A stretch of 64,000 nucleotides of DNA from Halomonas sp. SpR8 (GCF_031010195.1 NZ_JAUAMC010000002.1:310001-374000), one strand, 5' to 3'. Positions 1-9,833 are shown, counted from the stretch's first letter. Notes: generated by a model not told the origin, from the letters alone. Program-made: numbers and translations.

Positions 1-2447
1 AGGCTTTCGCGTTCGGTACTTAAACGTTCTCGCTCAAGTGCCAGCGCCTGCTGCTGCGCTTTAAGCGGGGCATGCTGCTGAGTGAGTTGCTCTCGTGCTT
101 CACGCTGCCGGTTGCGCTGCTCTGCGCTGGCTTCCCGCGCTTGCGCTGCGCTCTCCAGCTGTTCCATCGCCACATCCCAGTGGGCGCGTTGTTCGTCGAT
201 GGTAAGCGCTAACTCTGCTTCATCTTCTTGCAATTGGGCAAGTTCAGCATCGAGCTCAGTGGCGCGACTTTCTAGATGTTCCAGGCGTTGGGCGAGGCTG
301 CGTTCTTTTACCGCCAGTTGCTGTAGAGAAGCGGCGTGAGCCCGCTCCTGCTCGGCCTGCTGTTCACGGGACTGCTCAAGCGCTTCAATCGTCTCGCTAG
401 CAGCCTCACACTGCTCTTCTGCCAGCGCCAGCGCATCTTCTTCACTCTCGCGCTGGGCGGTTAGTTCGGCGTAGCGGCGACGCGTTAACAGCAGCCCATC
501 AATACCTTCACCGTTGGCCTGTTGATGCACCCAGCCACGGCCCAGCCAGACACCATCCTGGCTTACCACGCTTTCGCCGGGCGCCAGGTGCGCGACTTGC
601 TGCTGGGCCTCTTCGGCTGTTTGGGTATAGTGAATACTTGCTAACCATTCACCCAAGGCACCTGCGCCTTTCACCAAGCTATCCAAACGCTGTCCAGACG
701 CTGAAACAGTGGGGGACGTCTGGTCGATTAAGCACCAGTCGGTCGCCAAGGCTTCGGGCAGTGCGGCTAGCTGGTGGCGAGCCACCATACGGGCATTTAA
801 CCAGGGCGCCAGCAGCCACGAAGTAAGTGCTTCCCAACCGGGCCCTACCTGCAGCACTTCACCTAGCTGAGGGGCGTCCGCCAAACCGTGCGCTTCGAGA
901 GTCGTGCTGATGGCGGGGTCGTGATCCGCCAAGGCGGCGTCCATTAACGCTTTGAGTGATGCTAGCTCACCCTGACGTTGACTGAGTTCTGCGCGCTGGT
1001 GATCTCGCGACTGGGTAGCCTGCTGATAAGCCGCTTTGGCATCGCTATAACGCTGCTGCCACTGATCACGCTGGGTTTGAAAACCTTCCGACTGCTGCCG
1101 GGCATCTGCTAACTGGGCTTCACACACGGCGTGCTCTTCGCGCAGGGCGGTGAGGTCGGCCACCTCGCTACGCTGCTGGCGGCGACGCTGGTTTTCCGCC
1201 TGCAGGCGAGCGATGCGCTGTTCAAGGTCGCGCAACTGATCCTGGCTGCGATCTGCATCGCGGCTGGTATCCCGCCAGCGGGTTTCGGCATCGGCCCACT
1301 GCTGCTCAGCGGCTTCCAGCGCTGGCGAAGCATCGGCGAGCGCCTGTTCAAGGCTTTCGAGCTGCTCTTCTAGCGCTTCGTGTTCAGGCAGCAGATCCTC
1401 AAAACGCTCGTCAATCGCCGCAAGGCGCGTTTGATCGCCCTCGCTGACCCGGCGCTGCTCGTCTAACTCGCGGCGGGCGGTAGCAATATCACTGGCAAGC
1501 TGGGTTTCACGGCTGCGGCGGTGGGCCTGATCCTGTTCTAAGCGGGCAATGCGCGTAGTGGTTTCAAAGAACTGCTGCTGGTGGCGGTCAAGCACCTCCG
1601 AGAGTTCATCGTGCTGCTCGCGGGCTTGCTCCAGGCGGGTTTCGCACTGGCGAACCCCAAAGACATCTTTTTCGACCGCGATTTCCAACTCGCGTACGCG
1701 ACTCTCCTGGTGTGACTGCTCGGCGCGCAGGGTGCGCCCGCGCAGCACTGCCAACTCACCCTTGAGTCGATACTCTTGCTCTTTTAGGTCTTGATAGCGT
1801 TTGGCGGCTTCGGCCTGACGCTTGAGGCGCTCGAGCTGCTTATCCAGCTCTTCGCGGATATCGTCGAGGCGCTCCAGGTTCTCCTGGGTGCGACGCATAC
1901 GGTTTTCGGTTTCCCGGCGACGCTCTTTATATTTGGAGATACCCGCCGCTTCTTCCAGCGTCGAGCGCAGGTCATCAGGGCGGGCTTCAATCAGCCGCGA
2001 AATCATGCCCTGGCCGATGATGGCATAGGAGCGCGGCCCTAACCCGGTGCCCATAAACAGGTCGGCGATATCGCGCCGGCGGCACTTCTGGCCGTTAAAG
2101 AAGTAGTTGGACTGTCCGTCACGGGTGACTAAGCGCCTAACGACGATTTCGGCATACTGGGCGTATACGCCGCCCATGGTGCCATCGCGGTTGTCGAACT
2201 TGAGCTCTATGGAAGCCTGGCTGATTGGTTTGCGGCCGGTGGAGCCGTTAAAAATAACGTCGGCCATGGATTCGCCGCGCAGGGTTTTGGCGGAGGACTC
2301 CCCCATTACCCAGCGCACGGCGTCGATAATATTGGATTTACCGCAGCCGTTGGGGCCCACGATAGCGGTCATGTTGCCATCGAAAGGTACCGTGACGGGG
2401 TCCACGAAGGACTTGAACCCGACTAAGCGTATCGACGTTAAGCGCAT
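1..2447 (-). CDS. smc: Chromosome partition protein Smc, N-terminal part (runs off the window)
   Basis: SMC ATPase that organises and segregates the chromosome as a dimer, normally with ScpA/ScpB. About 815 codons are present, read leftward from an ATG at 2447; the C-terminal half, with the second coiled coil, signature and Walker B motifs, lies beyond base 1. The N-terminal ATPase head is clear: Walker A GPNGCGKSN at residues 31-39, in the typical opening MRLTSIRLVGFKSFVDP. After about residue 170 the protein becomes long Glu/Gln/Arg-rich heptads (first coiled coil), then a hinge-like globular segment (roughly residues 500-650), then coiled coil resumes. The start is 30 nt after the ccmI stop with no terminator hairpin between, so smc may be read through from the ccm operon. 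The Shine-Dalgarno is weak. Identification is secure; the end is unseen. Confidence 0.95.
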   Translation of the reverse strand, partial: MRLTSIRLVGFKSFVDPVTVPFDGNMTAIVGPNGCGKSNIIDAVRWVMGESSAKTLRGESMADVIFNGSTGRKPISQASIELKFDNRDGTMGGVYAQYAEIVVRRLVTRDGQSNYFFNGQKCRRRDIADLFMGTGLGPRSYAIIGQGMISRLIEARPDDLRSTLEEAAGISKYKERRRETENRMRRTQENLERLDDIREELDKQLERLKRQAEAAKRYQDLKEQEYRLKGELAVLRGRTLRAEQSHQESRVRELEIAVEKDVFGVRQCETRLEQAREQHDELSEVLDRHQQQFFETTTRIARLEQDQAHRRSRETQLASDIATARRELDEQRRVSEGDQTRLAAIDERFEDLLPEHEALEEQLESLEQALADASPALEAAEQQWADAETRWRDTSRDADRSQDQLRDLEQRIARLQAENQRRRQQRSEVADLTALREEHAVCEAQLADARQQSEGFQTQRDQWQQRYSDAKAAYQQATQSRDHQRAELSQRQGELASLKALMDAALADHDPAISTTLEAHGLADAPQLGEVLQVGPGWEALTSWLLAPWLNARMVARHQLAALPEALATDWCLIDQTSPTVSASGQRLDSLVKGAGALGEWLASIHYTQTAEEAQQQVAHLAPGESVVSQDGVWLGRGWVHQQANGEGIDGLLLTRRRYAELTAQRESEEDALALAEEQCEAASETIEALEQSREQQAEQERAHAASLQQLAVKERSLAQRLEHLESRATELDAELAQLQEDEAELALTIDEQRAHWDVAMEQLESAAQAREASAEQRNRQREAREQLTQQHAPLKAQQQALALERERLSTERES

Positions 2448-2477
2448 CCCGACACTACGCTTTTAGTTAATAAACGA

Positions 2478-3725
2478 TTATTCAAAGACACGGTTAATCA
2501 CCACTTCGGCGGCTTCATCATCTGAAATCGGGCCGACGCTGACACCTTCAAGGTCGCCAAATAGATCGCCCGGCTGGGGCGTCGCTTGGCCAGAGGGAGA
2601 AACACGCACCATCAAGCGCGCTTCACGCACTTGTGAGATTTGCGCCTGAGGCGACATCGCCGCGCTATTATCCAACACCACGGTCATCGGCAATTCTGAC
2701 ACTAACGCCCTCACCACCGCCAACGGAGGCAACTCGCCCTCGATATCACGGGCGGTGATAAACACGGTGTCGTCGTCATTAACGCGCCCGGCAAGTGACT
2801 CATCTAAGGCGACGCTTACCCTAATGCCGGTGCCCTCTGCGGCGTCCACCTCGGCCGCTTCAGGTTCTACCCCCATGCGCTCTTGCGCCACGCGGATACC
2901 CTCGCGTAGAGACGCCGCCGTGTCGGGATTTTCAACATTCGCCACCGCGCGGCGCCAACGATCAATCGCCTGTTCATAGTCGCCGTTGTCGAAGGCGTGG
3001 ATACCCAGCATTCCCAACACGGTTGGCTGGCGCGGGTCTTGCTCTAAGGTTTCGTCAACCAGCGCCTGAACTTCGTCAGTAAGCTCACGCTCGGCCATAA
3101 AGAAGCGAATTTGCGCGAGTTGAGCGAGCAGCGGCGGAATCCGCCCTTCAATGTCGATCAGGCGCTCAAGGGCATCCACCGCTTCGGGCATCTGCCCGGT
3201 TTCACGGTAGAGCGGAAACAGCGTGCTCCACACGTTAGGGTTATCCGGCTGGCGCTCGGCCTGCTCTTCCATGCGCTCAATGTACATCTCAAGCGATCCT
3301 TCGGGGTCGTTCTGCACCTCTTGCTGCACGGCCAGTAATACCAGGTCACCCTCGGCGCCCTTTTGCTGATACCAAATGACACTAACGGCCACTACCGCGA
3401 CCATCACCACCGGCACCACAAAGCGTCCTGCCCCGGCGGGTTTGAGCGGCCGACGCACACGCACCGCGGTATCTTCCAGCAGGCTGCGCTCCAGCTCCAA
3501 ACGGTCTTCTTCAAAGCGCGCGGCATCGATGTCGCCACGCTCCCGAGCCGCTTCTAACGACGCCAAGCGGCGTTTGAAAATCGCCACGTTCTGCTCATCG
3601 GAGATATCGTTCGCTTCAAAGGCGTGCTGTTGGTCATGCAGCCTGCGCGCAGCCCTCAGCGGCGAGACCAGCAGCCACAGCGCGGGGAGCAGTAAAAGAG
3701 CAATCGCAATCCAGAGCAGCGTCAT
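2478..3725 (-). CDS. ccmI: c-type cytochrome biogenesis protein CcmI
   Basis: 415 aa subunit of the haem ligation complex (CcmFHI) that holds apocytochrome c for haem attachment in the periplasm. The N-terminus (MTLLWIAIALLLLPALWLLVSPL) is a transmembrane segment, followed by a cytoplasmic stretch with a leucine-zipper-like pattern, a second membrane segment around residues 105-120, and a periplasmic TPR-rich domain (approximately residues 130-290) before a C-terminal domain. This two-helix plus TPR layout is the usual CcmI/CycH architecture. The ATG overlaps the ccmH stop by 4 bp, indicating translational coupling. It is the last ccm gene. Confidence 0.93.
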   Translation of the reverse strand: MTLLWIAIALLLLPALWLLVSPLRAARRLHDQQHAFEANDISDEQNVAIFKRRLASLEAARERGDIDAARFEEDRLELERSLLEDTAVRVRRPLKPAGAGRFVVPVVMVAVVAVSVIWYQQKGAEGDLVLLAVQQEVQNDPEGSLEMYIERMEEQAERQPDNPNVWSTLFPLYRETGQMPEAVDALERLIDIEGRIPPLLAQLAQIRFFMAERELTDEVQALVDETLEQDPRQPTVLGMLGIHAFDNGDYEQAIDRWRRAVANVENPDTAASLREGIRVAQERMGVEPEAAEVDAAEGTGIRVSVALDESLAGRVNDDDTVFITARDIEGELPPLAVVRALVSELPMTVVLDNSAAMSPQAQISQVREARLMVRVSPSGQATPQPGDLFGDLEGVSVGPISDDEAAEVVINRVFE

Positions 3726-4192
3726 GAAGACCTCTTGCGGTTAGTCAGCGCATCAATGCGCTGGCGCTCTTCGGCGCTCAGCGCTTTGGCAGAGGCGTTG
3801 CGGCGAGCACGAATCATTAACACAACGACAATAGCCCCCAACAGCACCAGCGCAATGGGCAGCCCCCAAAGTAGGTAGGTGCGACTCTCCAAGCGCGGAT
3901 TGTAGAGAATATATTCGCCGAACCGCTGCACCATATGATTGATGATTTCGATATCCGACTGGCCGTCTTGTAGCAGTTGATAAACCCGCTCGCGCATATC
4001 TCCCGAGATCGGCGCATCGGAATCATCAATGGCCTGGTTTTCACACAGCGGGCAGCGCATAGACGCGGTTAAGTCGTGGTAGCGTTTTTCCATCACCGGG
4101 TCGTCAAATTCGCGCAGTTCGATACCGCCCGCCATGGCCCCGAACGCAATGCCAAACAGCAGCAATGCCGCGACGGTTCGCATTAACGCCAT
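3722..4192 (-). CDS. ccmH: Cytochrome c-type biogenesis protein CcmH (thiol oxidoreductase)
   Basis: 156 aa membrane-anchored periplasmic thioredoxin-like protein that reduces the apocytochrome haem-binding cysteines or resolves mixed disulphides with CcmG. The family signature (L/M)RCPLCENQ is present, with the redox pair at Cys47 and Cys50. An N-terminal hydrophobic signal sequence (about residues 1-22) and one transmembrane helix after residue 105 give the expected topology. This is the short CcmH form; the CcmI domain is separate in the next gene. It overlaps ccmG by 10 bp upstream and ccmI by 4 bp downstream. Confidence 0.95.
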   Translation of the reverse strand: MALMRTVAALLLFGIAFGAMAGGIELREFDDPVMEKRYHDLTASMRCPLCENQAIDDSDAPISGDMRERVYQLLQDGQSDIEIINHMVQRFGEYILYNPRLESRTYLLWGLPIALVLLGAIVVVLMIRARRNASAKALSAEERQRIDALTNRKRSS

Positions 4193-4710
4193 TTTTCCAC
4201 CTCCGGAAGGATCCGTTCGCGTACATCTTCTGGCGATACGTAGCCTTTATGGTGATAGCGAATCACTCCGTCGGCATCGACCAGAAAGGTTTCCGGGGCG
4301 CCGTAAACGCCAAGATCAAAACCCAATGCGCCTTCCGGATCGAAAATATTGGTTTCAAACGGATCGCCAAACTCGCTGAGAAACGCCATACCCTTCTCGC
4401 GGGTATCCCGGTAGTTAACCCCCACCATGCGAATATCGTGATCGGCGAGTTCCAGCAGCTGCGGCATCTCCTGCTTGCACGCGGGGCACCACTCACCCCA
4501 TACGTTGACCAGGGTCACTTCGCCTTTGAGCAAGGTTTGATCGACACGCCGGTTTTCATCGCGCAGCGTCGTGGCTTCAAAGGCCGGGAACTCCCTGGCC
4601 ATCAGTGCTGAATCGCGCTGGGAGGGATCCAACGCTAAACCTTGGTAAAAAAACAGCGCCAAGGCTAAAAAGCACACCGGCAGCAGTAACAGCAGTAGCC
4701 GTCGCTTCAT
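4183..4710 (-). CDS. ccmG: Thiol:disulfide interchange protein CcmG/DsbE
   Basis: 175 aa membrane-tethered thioredoxin-fold reductase that receives electrons from DsbD/CcdA and keeps apocytochrome c or CcmH cysteines reduced. The N-terminal hydrophobic anchor covers about residues 4-24. The active site is WCPACK with Cys75 and Cys78, within the family-typical VNVWGEWCPAC context; a GVYGAPETFLVDADG segment near residue 130 carries the cis-Pro region. The length fits the family (about 175-185 aa). The stop overlaps the ccmH start by 10 bp and the start overlaps the ccmF stop by 4 bp. Confidence 0.95.
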   Translation of the reverse strand: MKRRLLLLLLPVCFLALALFFYQGLALDPSQRDSALMAREFPAFEATTLRDENRRVDQTLLKGEVTLVNVWGEWCPACKQEMPQLLELADHDIRMVGVNYRDTREKGMAFLSEFGDPFETNIFDPEGALGFDLGVYGAPETFLVDADGVIRYHHKGYVSPEDVRERILPEVEKWR

Positions 4711-6716
4711 ATCACGGCCTCCCGGTTTGTCGCGCGCTTGTCGGCTGCCTTCGCCGATTCACGAGTGACTGCGGCACGCCGGTAGCGTTTGTCGAGTACT
4801 GCTAGCAACCCGCCAAACGCCATTAGCAGCGCACCCAGCCACAGCCAGCGCACAAACGGCTTGTATTGAACGCGCATCGCCCAACTGCCATCGCCTAGGT
4901 CTTCGCCCATGGCGACATACAGATCGCGAAACAGCCCCGGCCGCAGAGCAACCTGGGTCATTGGCATGCCGGTGGCCAGGTAGAGGCGCTTTTCCGGACG
5001 CATGGTAAAGCGGCTGCCTGAGTCGCCACGCTGTACTTGAATGATGGCGGTATCGGCCAGAAAGTTAGCCCCGCGCCGCTCGGTGAGTTCGCTCATGGAG
5101 AACTGGTAGCCAGCCACTTCTACCGTGGTACCCGGCGACATACGTACGTTGCGCTCGATATTGTAGTTGGAAACCACCGCCACCCCGACGATAGTCACCG
5201 CCACCCCCACATGCCCCAGCACCATGCCCCAGTAAGCCAGGGAGAGTTTGCGCAAACCGGCGATAAACGAGCTGGCATGGCGCGTTTTATCGAATACATC
5301 ACGCACCATGGGCAATACAATCCACAGCGCGGATACGATGCCTAGCGAGACCCAAAGATTCCACTCACCGCGATACAGCAGCGGCATCAATATGCCTAAT
5401 ACCAGTGCGGCGGCACCCGCCATCCACAGTTTGCGCACCAATACACGCCCCTGCATGCCTTTCCAGCGCGCAACCGAGCCTAATCCCATGAAGATGCACA
5501 TCACCACGGTAAGCGGTACGAACAGGGCATTAAAGTAGGGCGGGCCGACGCTGATTTTACCCAGACCCAAGGAGTCCAGAATCAGCGGGTAGACGGTGCC
5601 GAGTAGCACGGTGACGGTCATAATCACCAGAAAGATATTATTAACCAGCAGCAGCGCATCCCGGGAGAGCCAATTAAAACCGACTTTATGGCTCACCCGC
5701 GGGGCGCGCAGGGCAAATATCAGCAGCGACAGCGTCACCGTGATGGCCAACAGCATGAGGATAAAAAAGCCACGGGCCGGATCGTTGGCAAACGCGTGTA
5801 CCGAGGTCAGTACCCCGGAGCGCACCAGGAAAGTCCCCATCAAAGACAGCGAAAAGGTCGAGATCGCCAGCAGTACGGTCCAGCTTTTAAACGAGCCGCG
5901 TTTCTCGGTAACGGCCAGTGAATGCACCAGCGCAGTCCCCGTCAGCCAAGGCAGCAACGACGCGTTTTCGACCGGATCCCAGAACCACCAGCCGCCCCAG
6001 CCAAGCTCGTAGTAGGCCCACCAACTGCCCAGCGCGATACCCACGGTAAGAAACGCCCAGGCTAGATTGGTCCAGGGCCGCGCCCAACGGGTCCAGGCGG
6101 CGTCTAACCGCCCACCCATTAACGCCGCGATGGCAAACGCAAAGACCACGGAAAAACCCACGTACCCCATATAGAGCATTGGCGGATGCACCACCAGCCC
6201 GAAGTCTTGCAACAGCGGGTTAAGGTCGGCGCCATCCTGAGGCACATCGGGCAGCAGCCGTTCAAAGGGATTCGAAGTGATCAGAATAAACAGTAAAAAG
6301 CCGACGCACACCATACCCATCACGCCCATCACTCGGGCGACCATATCCCGCGGCAGGTTCCCGGTGAACAGACTGGCCGCAAACCCCCAGCCTGCAAGCA
6401 TAAAGCTCCACAGCAGCACTGACCCTTCGTGGTTGCCCCACACGGCACTGAACTTGTAGTACCAGGGCAGTAGCGAGTTGGAGTTGTTGGCCACGTTCGC
6501 CACGCTAAAATCATCGAGCATATAGCTGGCGGTCAAACAGCCGTAGGCGATGGCAACAAACACAAACTGCCCCACCGCCATGGGCTGGCCGTAAGCCATC
6601 CACAGCGGGCGCCGAGTCGCGGCACCGGCCAGCGGCATTACTGCCTGCACCATTGCCATTAGCAGCGCAATGATAAGGGCAAAGTGGCCAATTTCTGGGA
6701 TCAGTTTGATAAGCAT
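4707..6716 (-). CDS. ccmF: Haem lyase subunit CcmF
   Basis: 669 aa polytopic inner-membrane protein, core of the synthetase that ligates haem from holo-CcmE to apocytochrome c. The tryptophan-rich WWD motif is present (WGGWWFWDPVEN, near residue 230), together with many hydrophobic helices and a large periplasmic loop before the last helix. The length is typical (about 640-670). Start ATG at 6716. It follows ccmE after 38 nt without an obvious terminator. Confidence 0.97.
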   Translation of the reverse strand: MLIKLIPEIGHFALIIALLMAMVQAVMPLAGAATRRPLWMAYGQPMAVGQFVFVAIAYGCLTASYMLDDFSVANVANNSNSLLPWYYKFSAVWGNHEGSVLLWSFMLAGWGFAASLFTGNLPRDMVARVMGVMGMVCVGFLLFILITSNPFERLLPDVPQDGADLNPLLQDFGLVVHPPMLYMGYVGFSVVFAFAIAALMGGRLDAAWTRWARPWTNLAWAFLTVGIALGSWWAYYELGWGGWWFWDPVENASLLPWLTGTALVHSLAVTEKRGSFKSWTVLLAISTFSLSLMGTFLVRSGVLTSVHAFANDPARGFFILMLLAITVTLSLLIFALRAPRVSHKVGFNWLSRDALLLVNNIFLVIMTVTVLLGTVYPLILDSLGLGKISVGPPYFNALFVPLTVVMCIFMGLGSVARWKGMQGRVLVRKLWMAGAAALVLGILMPLLYRGEWNLWVSLGIVSALWIVLPMVRDVFDKTRHASSFIAGLRKLSLAYWGMVLGHVGVAVTIVGVAVVSNYNIERNVRMSPGTTVEVAGYQFSMSELTERRGANFLADTAIIQVQRGDSGSRFTMRPEKRLYLATGMPMTQVALRPGLFRDLYVAMGEDLGDGSWAMRVQYKPFVRWLWLGALLMAFGGLLAVLDKRYRRAAVTRESAKAADKRATNREAVI

Positions 6717-6754
6717 GTGTGCTCCGCATAGGACTTATTAAGTCCTTATTTACC

Positions 6755-7264
6755 CTAGTATTCGCTTGCCTGGGGTACGCCTTCTTCGTCCAGGCGTTTG
6801 CCCACCTCGGCGGCTTTAGCTTGGTAGTCGGCCGGCGAATAGCCTGCTTCTTCCAGCGCCTGGGCGACTTCAGGGGGCATATAGTTTTCGTCGTGACGGG
6901 CAAGTACTTTATCGGCATACAAACGGCCATCGGCCTGAAGCTCACCGACCACCACCACGCCTTGGCCCTCACGGAACAGGTCGGGCAAAATGCCGCTGTA
7001 GTATACCTCCAGGTCATCGACGTAATCAGTCACGGTAAATTCGACGTCAAGGCTTTCAGGGTCACGGGAAACAGAGCCCTCTTTGACCATGCCACCCGCG
7101 CGGATTTGGCGCTCCATAGGCGCATCACCTTGTGCAATCTGCACCGGGCTAAAAAACAGATTGATATTGGAACGCAGTGCATAGAGCGTTAGCCCCACGG
7201 CGATCGCGGCCAGCGACACCAAGCCCAGAATAACAAAGAGTTTCTGCTTGCGTTTAGGCGTCAT
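6755..7264 (-). CDS. ccmE: Haem chaperone CcmE
   Basis: 169 aa membrane-anchored periplasmic OB-fold protein that covalently carries haem from CcmABCD to CcmF. One N-terminal transmembrane helix (about residues 8-29), then a beta-rich domain. The haem-binding histidine is His124 in the signature [13 protein letters not shown], with the axial-ligand tyrosine at 128. Its ATG overlaps the end of ccmD by 4 bp. Confidence 0.96.
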   Translation of the reverse strand: MTPKRKQKLFVILGLVSLAAIAVGLTLYALRSNINLFFSPVQIAQGDAPMERQIRAGGMVKEGSVSRDPESLDVEFTVTDYVDDLEVYYSGILPDLFREGQGVVVVGELQADGRLYADKVLARHDENYMPPEVAQALEEAGYSPADYQAKAAEVGKRLDEEGVPQASEY

Positions 7265-7452
7265 TGGGCGTTCTCCCTCAAACTGTTTTCGCGTCTTACG
7301 CGACGTCTCAAGCCTTTGATCAATTGGCGCTGCTCAACGCGGGCATGCCAGACGGTGGCAAGCAGCAGCAGCGCTGTCACGCCCCAGGCAGACCAAACGT
7401 AAGGGGCGTGACCACCCATGGCGAGGAATTCGGAAAATGAATCAAAAGCCAT
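7261..7452 (-). CDS. ccmD: Haem exporter protein CcmD
   Basis: 63 aa small membrane protein with one transmembrane helix (about residues 18-37) flanked by a conserved short N-terminal [14 protein letters not shown] segment typical of CcmD. It stabilises CcmABC and is required for release of holo-CcmE. The gene sits exactly between ccmC (1 bp overlap) and ccmE (4 bp overlap), as in other System I operons. Confidence 0.93.
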   Translation of the reverse strand: MAFDSFSEFLAMGGHAPYVWSAWGVTALLLLATVWHARVEQRQLIKGLRRRVRRENSLRENAQ

Positions 7453-8204
7453 TAGCGCGCCTCCTCTACCTGGGCTTTTATCAAATCGTGCACCCAGCGC
7501 TTGCTAGCCTCGCGGCGCAGAATCTCGCTGCGCGTGCGCATCAGCGTTAAGGCGATAAAAAAACTGTAAAACCCCAGCACCATAATCACCAGCGGCAGCC
7601 ACATCTCGGTGGGCATGGTCGGGCGCGAGGTCAGAGTAAATGAAGCTGGCTGGTGCAGGGTGTACCACCAGTCCACTGAGTATTTGATAATGGGGATATT
7701 GATCACCCCCACCATGGCCAACACCGAGGCTGCCCGCGAGGCGCTATCACGGCTGGTGAACGCCCCGCGCAGGGCAATCACTCCCAGATACAAAAACAGC
7801 AGAATCAGCATGGAGGTCAGCCGGGCATCCCACATCCACCAAGTGCCCCAGGTCGGCACGCCCCACACGGCACCGGAGAACAGCGCCACAAAGGTCATCG
7901 CCGCACCCAAGGGCGCCATCATCGCTGCGGCCATATCGGCTACTTTAATTTTCCAGACCATAAATACCAGCCCGGACACCGCCATGGAGATAAAAATGGA
8001 TTGGGCTAAAAAGGCCGCCGGCACATGAACATAGATGATCCGAAAACTGTTGCCCTGCTGATAATCCGCCGGGGCAAATGCCAGCCCCCACAGCGACCCA
8101 GAGACGATTAACAGCACTGCCGCAACCCAAAACCAGGGCTGTAATTTAGCACTAATGCCGTAGAACCACTTGGGTGATCCCAGTTTATGTATAAAGGCCC
8201 ACAT
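7452..8204 (-). CDS. ccmC: Haem exporter/ligase protein CcmC
   Basis: 250 aa polytopic membrane protein (six predicted helices) that loads haem onto CcmE. The WWD motif appears as [13 protein letters not shown] around residues 120-132, with conserved histidines in the flanking periplasmic loops (for example HVPAAF near residue 60). The length is typical. It starts 14 nt after the ccmB stop. Confidence 0.96.
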   Translation of the reverse strand: MWAFIHKLGSPKWFYGISAKLQPWFWVAAVLLIVSGSLWGLAFAPADYQQGNSFRIIYVHVPAAFLAQSIFISMAVSGLVFMVWKIKVADMAAAMMAPLGAAMTFVALFSGAVWGVPTWGTWWMWDARLTSMLILLFLYLGVIALRGAFTSRDSASRAASVLAMVGVINIPIIKYSVDWWYTLHQPASFTLTSRPTMPTEMWLPLVIMVLGFYSFFIALTLMRTRSEILRREASKRWVHDLIKAQVEEAR

Positions 8205-8218
8205 AGCGTGTCCTATCC

Positions 8219-8887
8219 TTAACCGTTAATACTGATACGCAGCGATGCGGCGATTGCCCACGGTGCTAACATCAGTGCGGCGGCAAGCAGCGCGCCCAAA
8301 ATTGCCAGATGTGCCGAAACGCCGTCGCCCACAATCGCAGCCTGCACCGCGCCTGCGCCAAAAATTAATACCGGGATATACAGCGGTAGAACCAGCAGCG
8401 AGAGTAGCACACCGCCCCGCGCCAAACCGACGGTTAACGCCGCGCCTATCGCCCCAATCAAACTCAGGCTGGCCGTGCCCAGCGCCAATGAGAGCGCCAG
8501 CACCGCATAACTACCCGCTGGCAAAGCCAGCATAATGCCTAACAGGGGCGCCATTAGCGCTAAAGGCAGCCCGGTCAGCAGCCAGTGTACAGCGACCTTT
8601 GCCAAACTTAGCGCAGCTAACGGCTGCGGTGCCAGCAGCAGTTGCTCAAGACTGCCGTCGTCATAATCGCTGCGAAACAGACTGTCTAACGACAGCAGTG
8701 CCGCCAGCAGGGCGGCAACCCACAGTAACCCCGGTGCAATCACCGCCAATAGCTCCGGGTCAGGAGAGATCGCGATTGGAAACAGGGTGATCACCAGCGC
8801 AAAAAACACCAGCGGGTTGAGCACCTCACCGCGACGCCTGATCAACAGCGTTACGTCTCGCATCAGCGTCGCCTTCACCGCCACCAT
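8219..8887 (-). CDS. ccmB: Haem exporter permease CcmB
   Basis: 222 aa from the preferred start; ABC-type permease of the CcmABCD complex with six hydrophobic segments and the conserved [14 protein letters not shown] region near the N-terminus. The frame stays open to an ATG at 9004, which would add 39 Ser/Arg-rich residues with no counterpart in the family as I know it; I chose the ATG at 8887 because the protein then begins like known CcmB and an AGGGCGG-like ribosome site precedes it. The longer start would leave only 12 nt to ccmA, against 129 nt here, so the alternative is not excluded. Confidence 0.9.
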   Translation of the reverse strand: MVAVKATLMRDVTLLIRRRGEVLNPLVFFALVITLFPIAISPDPELLAVIAPGLLWVAALLAALLSLDSLFRSDYDDGSLEQLLLAPQPLAALSLAKVAVHWLLTGLPLALMAPLLGIMLALPAGSYAVLALSLALGTASLSLIGAIGAALTVGLARGGVLLSLLVLPLYIPVLIFGAGAVQAAIVGDGVSAHLAILGALLAAALMLAPWAIAASLRISING

Positions 8888-9016
8888 CAATCCGCCCTTA
8901 TGCACCCGCAGCGTCACTGACGGTGCGGGCATGCGGGTAGCTTGGCGGTAGCCTGAAGGACTGTCTGAAGAGCTATGTGATGAACCCTGTAAAGAGCTGT
9001 GCAACCGTATCTCCTT

Positions 9017-9637
9017 CTACCCCAAGGCTATCCGTCTTAGCAACGGGGAAGCGGTTAACTCATGGTGTGTCGTGACGAGCACGCAGCCTCCCGCCTCAGC
9101 ATGGACGACGAGCTGTCTTTCCAGATCAGCAACGCCTTGGCGGTCTATCGCAGTAAACGGCTCATCCAGTACCCAGAGCGCCCGCGGCGTTAGGGTTAAA
9201 CGTGCCAAAGCAATGCGCCGCTGCTGACCCGCCGAAAGCTGCCCGGCGGGGACATCTTCAAAACCGGCTAGACCGACACTTTCAAGGGCATCCAGGCGCT
9301 CAGACTCACTACCACTTTCACCGCTAAGCGATTGATACCATGCTAAATTCTCTAAAGCAGACAGCCCTGACTTGATCCCCGGGGCATGGCCTAAATAGAG
9401 TAAATTTGCTAGAAATTGTTCCTGAGCGTCGCGCATCGCAACGCCATTCCAGAACAGCTCTCCTTGATAGTCGCGGAGCTGCCCAGAGAGAATTTTTAGC
9501 AGGGTCGTTTTACCACTGCCATTAGGCCCTTCAATCCGCACGATTTCACCGCTGCGAATATCGAGATCCAAGCCCTTAAACAGTGAGCGATCATCACGTT
9601 CACATGACAGCTGTCGGGCTTGTAAACACAGGCTCAA
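9017..9637 (-). CDS. ccmA: Haem exporter ATP-binding protein CcmA
   Basis: 206 aa ABC ATPase of the CcmABCD complex that powers release of holo-CcmE. Walker A is GPNGSGKTTLL; the signature region reads QLSAGQQRR; Walker B is LWVLDEPF. The TTG at 9637 is preferred: GGAGAG lies 6 nt upstream and the product then begins like known CcmA and has the usual length of about 205. An upstream ATG at 9739 would add 34 residues unlike the family. It is the first gene of the ccm operon; the promoter must lie in the 9640-9830 gap shared with the divergent SOS unit. Confidence 0.93.
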   Translation of the reverse strand: MSLCLQARQLSCERDDRSLFKGLDLDIRSGEIVRIEGPNGSGKTTLLKILSGQLRDYQGELFWNGVAMRDAQEQFLANLLYLGHAPGIKSGLSALENLAWYQSLSGESGSESERLDALESVGLAGFEDVPAGQLSAGQQRRIALARLTLTPRALWVLDEPFTAIDRQGVADLERQLVVHAEAGGCVLVTTHHELTASPLLRRIALG

Positions 9638-9767
9638 GAGTCTCTCCAGGCAGATTGATTTCGCGTCGAACTCTACACGGAAAGCCCGTTTCTCGCCACT
9701 CACACAATGCGTCGCTGGGTCGCAGCGTGTTGTCTTCAAACTGGGATACGACTAAATACTGCTAGCA

Positions 9768-9816
9768 CTGTATGCAAAGACAGGTCTATACTAAAAACCA
9801 CTGTATGAAAGAACAT
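9768..9816 (+). promoter_or_regulatory. Tandem SOS (LexA) box-like operators
   Basis: Two sites in the LexA pattern CTG-N10-CAG lie 18-66 bp upstream of the next start codon. The first (9768-9783) reads CTGTATGCAAAGACAG, a full match. The second (9801-9816) reads CTGTATGAAAGAACAT, one mismatch in the last triplet. Both share the CTGTATG left half and are 33 bp apart, about three helical turns, which would suit cooperative binding. Assignment as LexA sites is by pattern only. Confidence 0.75.
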
Positions 9817-9833
9817 GCAATGGAGATTTTCTG

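Noticed and set aside
1109..2042. Several open frames of 60-120 codons on both strands inside smc
   Set aside because: They are shadows of the smc coiled-coil reading frame; none has a domain or ribosome site.
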